Counted from the first letter of the stretch, positions 52,232 to 61,838 are shown. The stretch: DNA of 64,000 bases from Pseudomonas paralactis (GCF_001439735.1 NZ_JYLN01000004.1:124001-188000), one strand, 5' to 3'. Numbers and translations: made by a program. Notes: generated from the sequence alone by a model not told the origin.

Positions 52232-52639
52232 GTGGGTCAAAAACAGCAAGAGGAAGAAAAGGTCCGACTGGACAAGTGGTTGTGGGCGGCACGCTTCTAT
52301 AAAACCCGTGCCCTGGCCAAGGCCGCGATCGAAAGCGGGAAGGTGCATCATCGCGGCGAGCGCTGCAAACCGGGCAAAGAGCCACGTATCGGCGATGAGT
52401 TTCAGATTCGTGCAGGGTTTGATGAAAAGACTGTCGTGGTGCAGGCGCTTTCCATTGTGCGCCGGGGCGCCCCTGAAGCGCAGACGTTGTACGCGGAAAC
52501 CGAAGCCAGCATTGCCAAGCGTGAAAATGCCGCGGCCATGCGCAAGGCTGGGGCCTCAGGCTTGACCACTGATGGCAAACCGAGCAAGAAGCAGCGCCGC
52601 GACCTGTTCAAATTCCGCGGCAGCGGCAATGACGACTGA
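52232..52639 (+). CDS. hslR: Ribosome-associated heat-shock protein Hsp15
   Basis: 135 residues from GTG 52232, with GAGG seven bases upstream; the frame is open from 52166 but lacks a better start. S4-type RNA-binding domain VRLDKWLWAARFYKTRALAK with HRGERCKPGKEPRIGDEF, followed by a basic C-terminal tail (SKKQRRDLFKFRGSGNDD). Hsp15 binds stalled 50S subunits carrying nascent chains. It is divergent from rimA and lies upstream of other stress genes (hslO). Confidence 0.92.
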   Translation: MGQKQQEEEKVRLDKWLWAARFYKTRALAKAAIESGKVHHRGERCKPGKEPRIGDEFQIRAGFDEKTVVVQALSIVRRGAPEAQTLYAETEASIAKRENAAAMRKAGASGLTTDGKPSKKQRRDLFKFRGSGNDD

Positions 52640-52671
52640 TTGCACGAGTCGCCCATGCAAACTCGACAAAA

Positions 52672-52756
52672 TGTGGGAGCGGGCTTGCCCGCGAATACGG
52701 TGGGTCAGGCACAGATGCATTGATTGACACCCCGCATTCGCGAGCAAGCCCCCACT
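52672..52756. repeat. BIME (REP pair)
   Basis: REP units ATGTGGGAGCGGGCTTGCCC and CGCGAGCAAGCCCCCACTTT lie between the convergent hslR and PAP2 genes. Confidence 0.82.
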
Positions 52757-52771
52757 TTTAGCCCTGGGGAG

Positions 52772-53575
52772 TTACGCAGTTGTGCGCATGACACTCAACC
52801 GCCCAATAACGGGCAACTTGCTCAGTAGCTCGAAAAGCGGCGCCGTCATCCGCAACAAAGCGCCCGACACCTTCGCCGCAAACGGCGTGTAATACCCCCA
52901 GCCCAGCGCCAACAACGCCAGAAGTACGCCGCCGATGTAATCGTCCTGACCCCAGTGCGCGCCCGCGACCAGGCGCGGCATCATGAACAACAACGCCAGG
53001 CCCCAGATCACCAGCACCTGGCTGATGCGCTTGGCGAACACGGTCATGAACATTCCCCAGATCAACAGCACCGACGCATGGTCACCCGGGAAGCTTTGGC
53101 TGGAACGATCCTTCAGCTCCCAGGTTTTCTCCAGCCCCGGGAAAAAATCACTCATCTGAATCGCGCCGCTGATCACCATGGACGGGCTGCTGTGCTGCCA
53201 GCCCATGTGCGCCGCGAGTTTGGAGAACAACATGCGAATAAACAGCAACAGCAGCAGAATGCCAAGGAAACCAAAAAACGCCTGGCGCACCTGCACGGCC
53301 TTGAACACCCAGTCGCCGCGAATCAGCAGTGCCAGCAAAATCACGCCGACCACTGCATCAAACGGTCGCAGGCTGGCCACGGCCCATACATGCAACCAGG
53401 TCGAGTTCGTGGCCAGCGGGCCATTGAGCAGATGAAACAGCCACTCGTCGAAAATCACACACAGCATCTGCCCCGTGGGCCACAGCCAAAAACACAGCAG
53501 CCCGATAGCGAGTAGATTGCAAAGAGCCCATCGCCGGAGGTTCCAGTTGGCTTGGAACAAACCCGGATTGTTCAT
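52772..53575 (-). CDS. PAP2-family membrane phosphatase
   Basis: 267 residues with about six membrane segments. The phosphatase motifs are present in order: KDRSSQSFPGDHAS (the C2-type SFPGDHAS with its His) and RLVAGAHWGQDDYIGG (C3-type, with catalytic His and Asp). The first motif (K-x6-RP) is less clear, read as ELKDRSS. Periplasm-facing active sites act on undecaprenyl diphosphate or lipid phosphates in this family; which substrate is used here is unknown. It is a lone gene between hslR and hslO. Confidence 0.82.
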   Translation of the reverse strand: MNNPGLFQANWNLRRWALCNLLAIGLLCFWLWPTGQMLCVIFDEWLFHLLNGPLATNSTWLHVWAVASLRPFDAVVGVILLALLIRGDWVFKAVQVRQAFFGFLGILLLLLFIRMLFSKLAAHMGWQHSSPSMVISGAIQMSDFFPGLEKTWELKDRSSQSFPGDHASVLLIWGMFMTVFAKRISQVLVIWGLALLFMMPRLVAGAHWGQDDYIGGVLLALLALGWGYYTPFAAKVSGALLRMTAPLFELLSKLPVIGRLSVMRTTA

Positions 53576-53699
53576 AAACTGTCCCTCATCGCTTTATTCA
53601 GCTCCTTGAATTCAGGAGAAGTCGCACCAAGATGGTGCTAAAGCGTTTAATTTTATAAACCTTGTAATCATTTTGTCATCACTTCAGATACCCAGACCT

Positions 53700-54602
53700 A
53701 TGACTGATCTACCGGATACCGACTTCACCCAACGCTTCATCTTCGATGAGAGCGATGCCCGCGGCGAGATGGTGTCGTTGGAGCTCAGCTATGCCGAAGT
53801 CCTTGCCAAACACGCCTATCCGGAGCCGGTCGCGCAATTGCTCGGCGAGCTGATGGCCGCCGCGGCGCTGCTGGTTGGCACCATGAAGTTCGACGGTTTG
53901 CTGATTTTGCAGGCGCGTTCCGAAGGGCCGGTGCCCATGTTGATGATCGAGTGCTCCAGCGAGCGCGAAATCCGTGGTCTGGCCCGTTACGAGGCTGATC
54001 AGATCGCCGCGGATGCCACCCTGGCCGACCTGATGCCCAACGGCGTCCTGGCACTGACCGTCGACCCGACCGAAGGCCAGCGCTACCAGGGCATTGTCGA
54101 TCTCGATGGCCAAACCCTGTCCGAATGCTTCACCAATTACTTCGTAATGTCCCAGCAGGTGGGCACCAAGTTCTGGCTTAACGCCGACGGCAAGCGCGCC
54201 CGTGGTTTGCTGGTGCAACAATTGCCGGCCGACCGCATCAAGGATGAGGATGACCGTGCCGAAAGCTGGCGGCATATCATCGCGCTGGCCGACACGTTGA
54301 AGGCCGAAGAGCTGCTGGGCCTGGACAACGAAACCATCCTGCACCGCCTTTACCACGAAGAAGCTGTGCGGCTGTTTGACTCGCAAGCCCTGCATTTCCA
54401 TTGCAGCTGTTCGCGCGAGCGTTCCGGCAATGCCCTGGTCAGCCTGGGCCTGGAAGATGCGCAGAATCTGGTAGTGGAGCACGGCGGCCATATCGAGATT
54501 GACTGCCAGTTCTGCAACCAGCGCTACCTGTTCGATGCGGCTGATGTAGCCCAATTGTTCGCTGGAGCAGGCATCGATACCCCTTCCGACACCCGCCACT
54601 AA
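53700..54602 (+). CDS. hslO: Redox-regulated chaperone Hsp33
   Basis: 300 residues from ATG 53700 ([20 protein letters not shown]). The zinc/redox switch cysteines are all present near the C-terminus: C235-x-C237 in FHCSCSRER and C269-x2-C272 in DCQFCNQRY, giving the CxC...CxxC pattern. Oxidation releases zinc and activates the holdase. The N-terminal part has [20 protein letters not shown], typical of the family. It is followed by pckA in the same direction after a 179-bp gap, as in other Pseudomonas. Confidence 0.95.
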   Translation: MTDLPDTDFTQRFIFDESDARGEMVSLELSYAEVLAKHAYPEPVAQLLGELMAAAALLVGTMKFDGLLILQARSEGPVPMLMIECSSEREIRGLARYEADQIAADATLADLMPNGVLALTVDPTEGQRYQGIVDLDGQTLSECFTNYFVMSQQVGTKFWLNADGKRARGLLVQQLPADRIKDEDDRAESWRHIIALADTLKAEELLGLDNETILHRLYHEEAVRLFDSQALHFHCSCSRERSGNALVSLGLEDAQNLVVEHGGHIEIDCQFCNQRYLFDAADVAQLFAGAGIDTPSDTRH

Positions 54603-54781
54603 AACGTTTAAGCACAGGTAAATCACCTGACAAACGCCGGATTAGAGGTGTTCTGACGGGAGGGCCCTACTCTTTTTGGGCTTTTCTGGCATAATCCGGC
54701 CCACTTTTTTCGCGGTAGTAGTGCGCAACTTTCTACTACAAAACGTTTGGAGCACTCGGCCATAGGCCGACGGGGAACCTC

Positions 54782-56323
54782 ATGACGCAAGCCAATAACA
54801 CCGTATACACCGATCTGAGTGTTGACGATCTGGTCAAAGAAGCCCTGCAGCGCGGTGAAGGCGTGCTTGCCGATACGGGTGCGCTGGTTGTCGAAACCGG
54901 TCACCGCACCGGTCGTTCGCCGGTCGATCGCTTCATCGTTGAAGAGCCTTCCACCCAGGACGCCATCGCCTGGGGCCCGATCAACCGCAAGTTCCCGGCC
55001 GACAAGTTCGATGCCCTGTGGGCTCGCGTCGAGGCGTTCAACAACGCGCAAGAGCATTTCGTTTCCCATGTTCACGTAGGGGCTGCAGAAGACCACTACC
55101 TGGCCGTGAAAATGACCACCCAGACTGCCTGGCAGAACCTGTTCGGTCGTTGCCTGTTCATCAACCCGGCTCAATACAACCCGGCCGGTCGTGAAGAGTG
55201 GCAAGTGCTCAACGTGGCTAACTTCGAGTGCGTGCCAGAGCGTGACGGCACCAACTCCGATGGTTGCGTGATCCTCAATTTCGCTCAGAAAAAAGTACTG
55301 ATCGCCGGTATGCGTTACGCCGGTGAAATGAAAAAAGCCATGTTCTCGGTGCAGAACTTCCTGCTGCCGGCCGCCGACGTACTGCCGATGCACTGCGCCG
55401 CCAACATTGGCGAAGCGGGCGACGTGACCCTGTTCTTCGGCCTGTCCGGCACCGGCAAGACCACCCTGTCTGCCGACGAAAGCCGTTACCTGATCGGTGA
55501 CGACGAACACGGTTGGGGCGAAGGCGTGGTGTTCAATATCGAAGGCGGTTGCTATGCCAAGTGCATCGACCTGTCCGAGAAGAACGAGCCGGTTATCTGG
55601 AAAGCCATCAAGCACGGCGCTGTGCTGGAAAACGTCGTAATCGACGAGGCCAAGCACGCCGATTACGCCGATGTCAGCCTGACCCAAAACAGCCGTGCTG
55701 CTTACCCGCTGGAGCACGTTGCCAAGCGTTCCGAGAAGAACCTGGGCGGCGAGCCAAACGCAGTGATCTTCCTGACTTGCGACCTGACCGGCGTCCTGCC
55801 GCCAGTGTCGATCCTCAGCGAAGAACAAGCGGCCTACCACTTCCTGTCCGGCTACACCGCACTGGTGGGCTCGACCGAAATGGGTTCGGGCAGTGGCATC
55901 AAGTCGACCTTCTCCACCTGCTTCGGCGCGCCGTTTTTCCCACGGCCGGCCGGTGAGTACGCTGAGCTTCTGATCAAGCGTATCCGTGGTTTCGGCTCCA
56001 AGGTCTACCTGGTCAACACCGGTTGGACTGGTGGCGGCTACGGTGTTGGCAAACGCTTCAATATCCCGACCACTCGTGGCGTGATTGCGGCGATCCAGAG
56101 CGGCGCGTTGATCGGTGCACAGACCGAACACCTGGACACCATCAACCTCGACGTGCCATTGGCTGTACCGGGCGTTGAGACCGGCCTGTTGAACCCACGC
56201 AACACCTGGGCTGACAAGGCTGCCTACGACGAAGCAGCGAAAGCGCTGGCTGGCCTGTTCATCGAGAACTTCAAGAAGTTTGAAGTAAGCGATGCGATCA
56301 AGGCCGCGGGTCCCAAGTTGTAA
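54782..56323 (+). CDS. pckA: Phosphoenolpyruvate carboxykinase (ATP)
   Basis: 513 residues, converts oxaloacetate plus ATP to phosphoenolpyruvate for gluconeogenesis. The kinase-1a loop is GLSGTGKTT (220-228), with the metal/substrate region [34 protein letters not shown], and the adenine-side [19 protein letters not shown]. The N-terminus has [17 protein letters not shown]. It has a 179-bp leader with TGGCATAATCC as a possible -10 element near 54690, and an intrinsic terminator 15 bp after the stop. Confidence 0.96.
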   Translation: MTQANNTVYTDLSVDDLVKEALQRGEGVLADTGALVVETGHRTGRSPVDRFIVEEPSTQDAIAWGPINRKFPADKFDALWARVEAFNNAQEHFVSHVHVGAAEDHYLAVKMTTQTAWQNLFGRCLFINPAQYNPAGREEWQVLNVANFECVPERDGTNSDGCVILNFAQKKVLIAGMRYAGEMKKAMFSVQNFLLPAADVLPMHCAANIGEAGDVTLFFGLSGTGKTTLSADESRYLIGDDEHGWGEGVVFNIEGGCYAKCIDLSEKNEPVIWKAIKHGAVLENVVIDEAKHADYADVSLTQNSRAAYPLEHVAKRSEKNLGGEPNAVIFLTCDLTGVLPPVSILSEEQAAYHFLSGYTALVGSTEMGSGSGIKSTFSTCFGAPFFPRPAGEYAELLIKRIRGFGSKVYLVNTGWTGGGYGVGKRFNIPTTRGVIAAIQSGALIGAQTEHLDTINLDVPLAVPGVETGLLNPRNTWADKAAYDEAAKALAGLFIENFKKFEVSDAIKAAGPKL

Positions 56324-56337
56324 GATTCGCCGGTTGT

Positions 56338-56372
56338 GAAAAAGCCGCCTCTTTGCAGGCGGCTTTTTTGTG
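56338..56372 (+). terminator. Intrinsic terminator of pckA
   Basis: GAAAAAGCCGCCT - CTTTGC - AGGCGGCTTTTTTG: a 7-bp GC stem with flanking A/T pairs and a T6 run, 15 bp after the pckA stop. The A-run on the other side lets it serve the convergent DMT gene as well. Confidence 0.9.
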
Positions 56373-56381
56373 CGCGAACGG

Positions 56382-57245
56382 TCAGTCGGCGATGTGCAGC
56401 ACCACTGCACCGACCAGCACCAGTACGACGCCTAGCACTTGCACGGCTGACAATCTTTCCTTGAAAAACACAAACCCAAGGATCGCCGCAATCCCGCCTG
56501 ACAGCGTACTGATCACGGTCACCACCGACACCGAGCCGGCCATCGCGCCCCACGAAAACGCCGAGAAGCCGCCGAGGTTCATCAAGCTTGCACCGGTCAA
56601 TGTCGCGCAGTTTTTCAACGGCGGGATCTTCAGCCCGTCCTTGATCTTCAGCACCATCACCACCAGCACACACAGGCCCACCAGGTAACCCAGCCATAAC
56701 ATGGTGATCGGCCCCAGCGCCGGCAGGGTGTAGCGACCTTGCAGCCAGAAACTGGTGCCATACAGCGTTGCGGCGAGCATGGCGTAGGCAATGGACAGAC
56801 GCGGGTTGTTGTGGGGCGTGCCGTTGTCCTTGTGGAGGCTGGAAAGGACAACGCCGAGCACGCACAGGGCGATGCAGCCCAGCTGTATCAGGCTGATGTG
56901 CTCACCGCTGGCCCAGGACAGCAGGGTGGTCACTACGCCATAGGAGGTGACCAATGGCGCGACGATGGCGGCTTTGCCCAGGGCGAAAGCCTTGGACAGC
57001 GCGAGGGCTCCGGAGACGGTCAGCAGTGCGGCCGCTATGCCCAGCAGCCAGACGCTCAATGGCGCATCAAGGGACTTGAACAGGAAGGCCGGGAGAATGA
57101 CCAGCAGCAGGGTCATGATCAAAAAGCCAAGCGCTTGGCCGAAATACACCGCGCGTTTAACGCCAACGGCGCGGGCGTTGAGGCCCACCAGAAAGTCCGT
57201 GCCACCCCAGAGCAGAGCGGCCAGCAGGCCCATTGTTACGTCCAT
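56382..57245 (-). CDS. DMT-superfamily (EamA-like) transporter
   Basis: 287 residues with ten hydrophobic segments, the size and layout of drug/metabolite transporters with two EamA halves. The first half begins GLLAALLWGGTDFLVGLNAR; the second has YAMLAATLYGTSFWLQGRYT and ends FFKERLSAVQVLGVVLVLVG. Inner membrane; the transported metabolite is unknown. It is convergent with pckA and shares its terminator. Confidence 0.85.
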   Translation of the reverse strand: MDVTMGLLAALLWGGTDFLVGLNARAVGVKRAVYFGQALGFLIMTLLLVILPAFLFKSLDAPLSVWLLGIAAALLTVSGALALSKAFALGKAAIVAPLVTSYGVVTTLLSWASGEHISLIQLGCIALCVLGVVLSSLHKDNGTPHNNPRLSIAYAMLAATLYGTSFWLQGRYTLPALGPITMLWLGYLVGLCVLVVMVLKIKDGLKIPPLKNCATLTGASLMNLGGFSAFSWGAMAGSVSVVTVISTLSGGIAAILGFVFFKERLSAVQVLGVVLVLVGAVVLHIAD

Positions 57246-57312
57246 GTAAGGTCCTTGTTATGTATACCGCTGGCCAGATTAACGCAGAACCAAGGTGGGA
57301 GGGGGCTTGGAT

Positions 57313-57942
57313 TCAGCTCAGGTTTTCCAGCGTTTGCGTGTCCCAGCTGTGGGTCTTGATCGCCAGGTAGAGCATACCGATGGTCAGCGGAATTTTGTCA
57401 CCACGGCCCTTGGCGCGACGCTTGAGGAAAACGTCGAATACCGGTGGCTGGAAGTAACGATAAGCGTCGTAGTCGCTCAGGTCGACCCCGAAATCCTGTT
57501 CCAGTGTTTCCATGAACTGCTTGGCTTCGGCGCCATCGCAACCAAGGTCGAAGTTCAGTGAAGTGTGCAAGCCGATGGCCTTGTGCTTCGGCAGCCCGAT
57601 TTCTTCGTGCAGCAACTGCAGGAGCTGCTGCATGGCAGGGTCTTCGGGGAAGTTGGGAGACAGGTTCATGAGTGCAGTCATCAAAGGGTGAGTGTTATTT
57701 ACCTTGCAATAGATATTCGGGGTGCTCAGCAACCCGATGCCTGTCACAAAGGTGACTATCGGCAGACTTTCAAGCTGCGTCGCTATGATCCAGGACGTGG
57801 CATACAGCAGAAGTGTTGGACCGGTTATCAATAGGCAGAGCCCGAGCCACTTCCTGAGTAAGGGCAACCTTATTGTCTTATCAATGACAGCGGCGAGTAT
57901 CAAGAAGAGAAGCAAATTGATCCATTGAATGTGTTCACTCAT
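57313..57942 (-). CDS. Membrane-anchored DUF1493-like protein
   Basis: 209 residues from ATG 57942 (MSEHIQWINLLLFLILAAVI), with GGTGG eight bases upstream; a GTG four codons earlier is possible. Two or three N-terminal membrane segments (NLLLFLILAAVIDKTIRLPL, LGLCLLITGPTLLLYATSWI, IVTFVTGIGLLS) precede a cytoplasmic domain with LLQLLHEEIGLPKHKAIGLH and FDLGCDGAEAKQFMETLEQD, which matches the acyl-carrier-like DUF1493 pattern (here without the usual Asp-Ser phosphopantetheine site). Function unknown. It is a lone gene. Confidence 0.65.
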   Translation of the reverse strand: MSEHIQWINLLLFLILAAVIDKTIRLPLLRKWLGLCLLITGPTLLLYATSWIIATQLESLPIVTFVTGIGLLSTPNIYCKVNNTHPLMTALMNLSPNFPEDPAMQQLLQLLHEEIGLPKHKAIGLHTSLNFDLGCDGAEAKQFMETLEQDFGVDLSDYDAYRYFQPPVFDVFLKRRAKGRGDKIPLTIGMLYLAIKTHSWDTQTLENLS

Positions 57943-58228
57943 CGCACCAGCCACCTTTGTACGTTTCGGTGGGTTGGTAGAGCCGTAAGGCGAATCACTG
58001 TGGAAGTGACGCCATAGTGGCCGATGTGTTGAGTCCTTTCGATGTTCACGGTTTTTGCCGAGACAGTTGATAGGGCGTTATTTTCTGTCAGCTGCACGTA
58101 ACTGCTAAAGAGGTTGAACGGGTATTTGAAGCAGTTTGGGAAAGGGATGGCGTGACGTTTGGCGGTGTCCTACAAAAGCCTGCGGCATTTATGGCTAGGC
58201 ACTGATGCAACAGGCAAAGCGAAACAAC
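57943..58228. other. Intergenic stretch upstream of the DUF1493-like gene
   Basis: No gene or repeat is recognised in these 286 bp. It is the left part of a 643-bp spacer that continues with the BIME at 58229 and the promoter region of the helicase gene. Confidence 0.35.
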
Positions 58229-58328
58229 TGTAGGAGCGAGCTTGCTCGCGAAAAACTCAAGAACGCCGCGCTTTTCTAACTTACCCCGTCATCGTTGACG
58301 ATTTTCGCGAGCAAGCTCGCTCCTGCAC
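58229..58328. repeat. BIME (REP pair)
   Basis: The TGTAGGAGCGAGCTTGCTCG subtype and its mirror CGAGCAAGCTCGCTCCTGCA, the same type as at 30273. The following 258 bp up to the helicase start contain no other recognised feature. Confidence 0.88.
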
Positions 58329-58585
58329 AGGTGTTGCTTAGACTTGCGCTTGCTCAGGTTGCAGCTGGACGTGCTGCGTACTCGTGGGTAAGTCGTCGCC
58401 AGTATCAAAATCCTGGCGAAGATCTTAATTCAATGTGAGCTTTCGCAATATTCCCGTCCGGCCCCCGGCCATCCTCTGCCTGTGTATCATCCTGTCTCTT
58501 ATTTCCTTGCGACCTTTCTCGATTCGCCGAACTTACTGGGCTACGTTTTTAAGCCACGTTCAGCGGTCAATGGAGTGACAGCCTT

Positions 58586-60523
58586 ATGCACGACACCCTC
58601 CAGCAGGTCTTTGGTTATTCACAATTTCGCCTGGGCCAGCAAGAGACGGTCAGCGCCGTTCTGGCCGGGCGTTCGGCAGCAGCCATTTTCCCTACGGGGT
58701 CGGGTAAATCCTTGTGCTACCAGCTATCGGCGGTGCTGCTGCCGCACCTGACGCTGGTGGTGTCGCCGTTGCTGGCATTGATGCAGGATCAGTTGGGTTT
58801 TTTGCAGCGCCACGGCATTTCGGCAGGCAGTATCGATTCGGCCCAGAGCCGTGACGAGGCCAACGAGGTGATGGCCCGTGCGCGTTCGAGCGAGTTGAAA
58901 ATTCTGATGATTTCGGTGGAGCGCTTGAAGAACGAGCGCTTTCGTAACTTCCTGCACAGCGTGCAGATTTCTCTGCTGGTGGTGGATGAGGCGCACTGCA
59001 TCTCCGAGTGGGGCCATAACTTCCGCCCCGATTACTTGAAGCTGCCGGACTACCAGCGCCAGTTCAATATCCCGCAAGCGCTGCTGTTGACGGCCACGGC
59101 TACGCCCAAGGTGATTGCCGACATGCAGGCCAAGTTCGCGATTGCTCCGGGTGACGTGGTCACCACAGGCTTCTACCGGCCTAACCTCAATCTGCTGGTA
59201 GAACCGGTCAGCGGCCAGGACAAACGCCGCCGGCTGGTGGAGTGGATGAAAGAGCGGCCCAACCAGCCGAGCATTGTCTACGTCACCTTGCAGAAAACCG
59301 CCGAGCAGATTGCTGAGCACCTGAACCGCCACGGCATCCAGGCCGAGGCTTATCACGCGGGTTTGCCCCACGATAAACGCGAGGGCATCCAGCAACGGTT
59401 CATGGGGGGGCGTTCCAACTGCATTGTCGCCACCATCGCGTTCGGCATGGGCATCGACAAGAGTGATATCCGCAATGTGGTGCACTTCGACCTGCCCAAG
59501 TCCATCGAGAACTACAGCCAGGAGATCGGCCGTGCGGGGCGGGACGGGCAGCCGTCGGATTGTTTGGTCTTGGCCAACCGCGACAGCCTGAATGTGCTGG
59601 AAAATTTTGTGTACGGCGACACGCCGGAACAAGAAGGCATTCGCCGGGTGCTTGAGGAGCTGCAGGCAGCGGGCAACGAAGGGCAGTGGGAATTTCTCCT
59701 CCGGTCGCTTTCGGACCACAGCAATATCCGCGAATTACCGCTCAAGACGCTGCTGGTGCAGTTGGAGCTTAAGGGCGTGATCGCGCCGCGCTATGCGTTT
59801 TATGCTGAATACCGTTTCAAATATCTTGTTGAACCTGATGCCTTGCTCGCGCGCTTTTCCGGCGAGCGTCAGCAGTTCGTCGCGGCAATCATTCAGGTAT
59901 GCAAGCGTGCGAAGACCTGGGCGACGGTGGATTTCGACGCGCTTTATCAACAGCACAATGCCGAGCGCAGCCGTGTGGTAAAAGCGCTGGATTACTTCCA
60001 GGAACAGGGCTTGATCGAGCTGGAGAGCAAGCAGATGACTGAGGTCTACAGTTTGCTCGACACCGATTTCGATCCACAGACCTTGAGCGCTGAGTTATAC
60101 ACAGGCTTCAAGCAACACGAGGTGACGGAGGTGGCGCGGATTCACGCCATGCTCGATCTGTTCGCCACCGAACATTGCCTGGGGCAACGCCTGGCGCAGT
60201 ATTTCGGTGACGAAAACGCTCCCCAGCGCTGCGGGCATTGTTCGGTGTGCCACGGTCATGTCGCCCATCTGCCGGATCCGCCGAGCCTGCCGGCGCTTGT
60301 GGATAAAAACTTCATGGGACTGTGCGGTGATTTTATCCACAGGCATCATGAGCACACCGGTCATTTGCCGGATGCCGAGCGGTTGACGCGTTTCCTCGGT
60401 GGTATCAGTGTGCCGCTGTTCACCAAGCTGAAGGCGCGGGGCATTTCCGGTTTTGCTGCGCTGGAAGACTACCCCTACGCCGAGGTACGCGATTGGGCCC
60501 ACGCCCAATTGGATTCACTTTGA
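58586..60523 (+). CDS. RecQ-family ATP-dependent DNA helicase
   Basis: 645 residues, superfamily 2 helicase. Motifs: Q-motif side FGYSQFRLGQQETVSAVLAG, I FPTGSGKSLCYQ, Ia VVSPLLALMQDQL, II VVDEAHCISEWGHNFRPDY, III LLTATATP, V VATIAFGMGIDKSDIRNVVH and VI QEIGRAGRDGQPSDC. The zinc site is C-x17-CGHCSVC. The C-terminal 80 residues (FIHRHHEHTGHLPDAERLTR to the end) do not look like an HRDC domain. This type coexists with canonical RecQ in many pseudomonads, so the symbol recQ is not given. It is 12 bp upstream of a thioesterase gene. Confidence 0.9.
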   Translation: MHDTLQQVFGYSQFRLGQQETVSAVLAGRSAAAIFPTGSGKSLCYQLSAVLLPHLTLVVSPLLALMQDQLGFLQRHGISAGSIDSAQSRDEANEVMARARSSELKILMISVERLKNERFRNFLHSVQISLLVVDEAHCISEWGHNFRPDYLKLPDYQRQFNIPQALLLTATATPKVIADMQAKFAIAPGDVVTTGFYRPNLNLLVEPVSGQDKRRRLVEWMKERPNQPSIVYVTLQKTAEQIAEHLNRHGIQAEAYHAGLPHDKREGIQQRFMGGRSNCIVATIAFGMGIDKSDIRNVVHFDLPKSIENYSQEIGRAGRDGQPSDCLVLANRDSLNVLENFVYGDTPEQEGIRRVLEELQAAGNEGQWEFLLRSLSDHSNIRELPLKTLLVQLELKGVIAPRYAFYAEYRFKYLVEPDALLARFSGERQQFVAAIIQVCKRAKTWATVDFDALYQQHNAERSRVVKALDYFQEQGLIELESKQMTEVYSLLDTDFDPQTLSAELYTGFKQHEVTEVARIHAMLDLFATEHCLGQRLAQYFGDENAPQRCGHCSVCHGHVAHLPDPPSLPALVDKNFMGLCGDFIHRHHEHTGHLPDAERLTRFLGGISVPLFTKLKARGISGFAALEDYPYAEVRDWAHAQLDSL

Positions 60524-60535
60524 AGAGACTTACCG

Positions 60536-60967
60536 ATGCCTGACTCAACGCCTTTACGCGCCGATTACCGCCACTTCCAACCGATTACCACCCGTTGGCA
60601 CGACAACGATGCTTATGGTCACGTCAATAACGTCACCTATTACAGTTTTTTTGACACGGCGGTGAATACCTATCTGATCGAACAGGGCGGGTTGGATATT
60701 CACGACGGTGAAGTGGTGGGCTTTGTGGTGAGTTCGGCGTGCGACTATTTTGCGTCGATTGCTTTTCCGGAGCGCATTGAAGTTGGCCTGCGGGTGGGCA
60801 AGTTGGGCAACAGTTCGGTGCAGTATGAGCTGGCGGTATTCAAGGCAGGCGAAGAGGAGGCCTGTGCGGCGGGGCGCTTTGTGCATGTGTTTGTGGATAG
60901 GGCGTCGAACCAGCCTGTGCCGATACCGGGGATGTTGCGCGAGGCGTTGCAGCGACTGGTGGTTTGA
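60536..60967 (+). CDS. Acyl-CoA thioesterase, 4HBT family
   Basis: 143 residues, hotdog-fold thioesterase of the YbgC/4-hydroxybenzoyl-CoA group. The catalytic region is [20 protein letters not shown] with the conserved Asp, followed by [17 protein letters not shown] helix ([15 protein letters not shown]). The substrate is an acyl-CoA of unknown type. It follows the helicase gene by 12 bp and is probably co-transcribed. A small hairpin lies after its stop. Confidence 0.88.
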   Translation: MPDSTPLRADYRHFQPITTRWHDNDAYGHVNNVTYYSFFDTAVNTYLIEQGGLDIHDGEVVGFVVSSACDYFASIAFPERIEVGLRVGKLGNSSVQYELAVFKAGEEEACAAGRFVHVFVDRASNQPVPIPGMLREALQRLVV

Positions 60968-60982
60968 TGCTGTCTTGAAGCA

Positions 60983-61012
60983 AATGTGGGAGGGCGCAAC
61001 CCTTCCCACATT
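60983..61012. terminator. Hairpin between convergent genes
   Basis: AATGTGGGA / TCCCACATT, a 9-bp perfect stem, sits between the stops of the thioesterase and the glycine-zipper protein. It derives from a REP-like sequence and may act as a bidirectional terminator, though the T-run is short. Confidence 0.55.
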
Positions 61013-61035
61013 AGTGCTGTTGTGGCCTTTAGGGC

Positions 61036-61521
61036 TTACCGATGACGGTAGTGATGCTTGTTCTTGCGATGGCCATAGGCATGACCGCGGCCCGGGTGGC
61101 CGTCGCGGTAGTAGCGACGGTCGTCACGGTCGCGATCGCGGTAGCGGCGGTCGTCGCGATCACTTTCGTTGCCCATGTAGTTGCCCAGTGCACCGCCGGC
61201 ACCACCGCCGGCTGCTGAGCCGATCAGTGCACCGGTGCTGCCGCCGACGCTGCGGCCCACGACGTTGCCGCCGGCTGCGCCCAGTGCGCCGCCAATAGCA
61301 GCTTCGCCACGGCTGCGCTTGTCGGCGCCGACCGCACTACCGCCCGCGCCGCCCAGGGCCGCGCCGATGGTCGAACCGGTATTGCCGCCCAGCTGCTGGC
61401 CGACAACGGAACCTAGAACCCCGCCCAATGCGCCGCCTACACCGGCTTCGGTGGTGCCACCGGCCATGGCTGCGCCACTGACCAGGCCAAGGGACAACAA
61501 GAGAATCGAGGAGAACTTCAT
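61036..61521 (-). CDS. Glycine-zipper outer-envelope protein
   Basis: 161 residues with signal peptide MKFSSILLLSLGLVSGAAMA. Residues about 25-115 are nearly all Gly/Ala/Ser/Val in glycine-zipper repeats (GVGGALGGVLGSVVGQQLGG; GAALGGAGGSAVGAD; GALIGSAAGGGAGGALGNYM), which fold into paired membrane-associated helices as in the YMGG/Gly-zipper_2TM families. The tail is highly charged with R/D/Y repeats and then H/K/R (RDRDRDDRRYYRDGHPGRGH). Probably an envelope-stability protein; its exact role is unknown. Confidence 0.8.
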   Translation of the reverse strand: MKFSSILLLSLGLVSGAAMAGGTTEAGVGGALGGVLGSVVGQQLGGNTGSTIGAALGGAGGSAVGADKRSRGEAAIGGALGAAGGNVVGRSVGGSTGALIGSAAGGGAGGALGNYMGNESDRDDRRYRDRDRDDRRYYRDGHPGRGHAYGHRKNKHHYRHR

Positions 61522-61599
61522 TCAGGGAAACCTCAAGGGGATGACGGCGCGATCCTGAGGTTGTATCGAGCCGCTGACAATCGAAATCCGACCGGCGGC

Positions 61600-61712
61600 A
61601 GAGGTTGTATACAATTTGCTAAGTTACTGTTTTGTATAGGGAACTTAAGTCGTTTTTGCAGGTCTTTAGTTACTTCGGAACGGCCGCTTTTATGCAAAAG
61701 CGGCCTTTTTTT
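61600..61712 (+). ncRNA. Possible small RNA transcript
   Basis: A strong rightward terminator (61682-61712) has no coding gene reading into it: the nearest upstream gene is on the other strand. An AT-rich patch with TTGTATAC (61605) and TTGTATAGGG (61631-61640) could be the promoter, which would give a transcript of about 70 nt starting near the GGGAAC. No promoter of good quality is certain, and no known sRNA family was recognised. Confidence 0.3.
61682..61712 (+). terminator. Strong intrinsic terminator
   Basis: GGCCGCTTTT - ATGC - AAAAGCGGCC followed by T7: a 10-bp perfect stem with a tetraloop and T-tract on the plus strand. It does not follow any plus-strand gene in range. Confidence 0.85.
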
Positions 61713-61747
61713 GTGCCTGTAGAATGTGCGGTGCTTGTGCTGGCCTC

Positions 61748-61838
61748 TTCGCGGGCAAGCCCGCTCCCACATTAGATCGGTCCACACAGTCTCAATGGTG
61801 AACCCATCCCAGTGTGGGAGCGGGCTTGCCCGCGAAAG
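61748..61838. repeat. BIME (REP pair)
   Basis: Mirror REP units (TTCGCGGGCAAGCCCGCTCC / GAGCGGGCTTGCCCGCGAAA), downstream of the molybdoenzyme gene. Confidence 0.88.
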
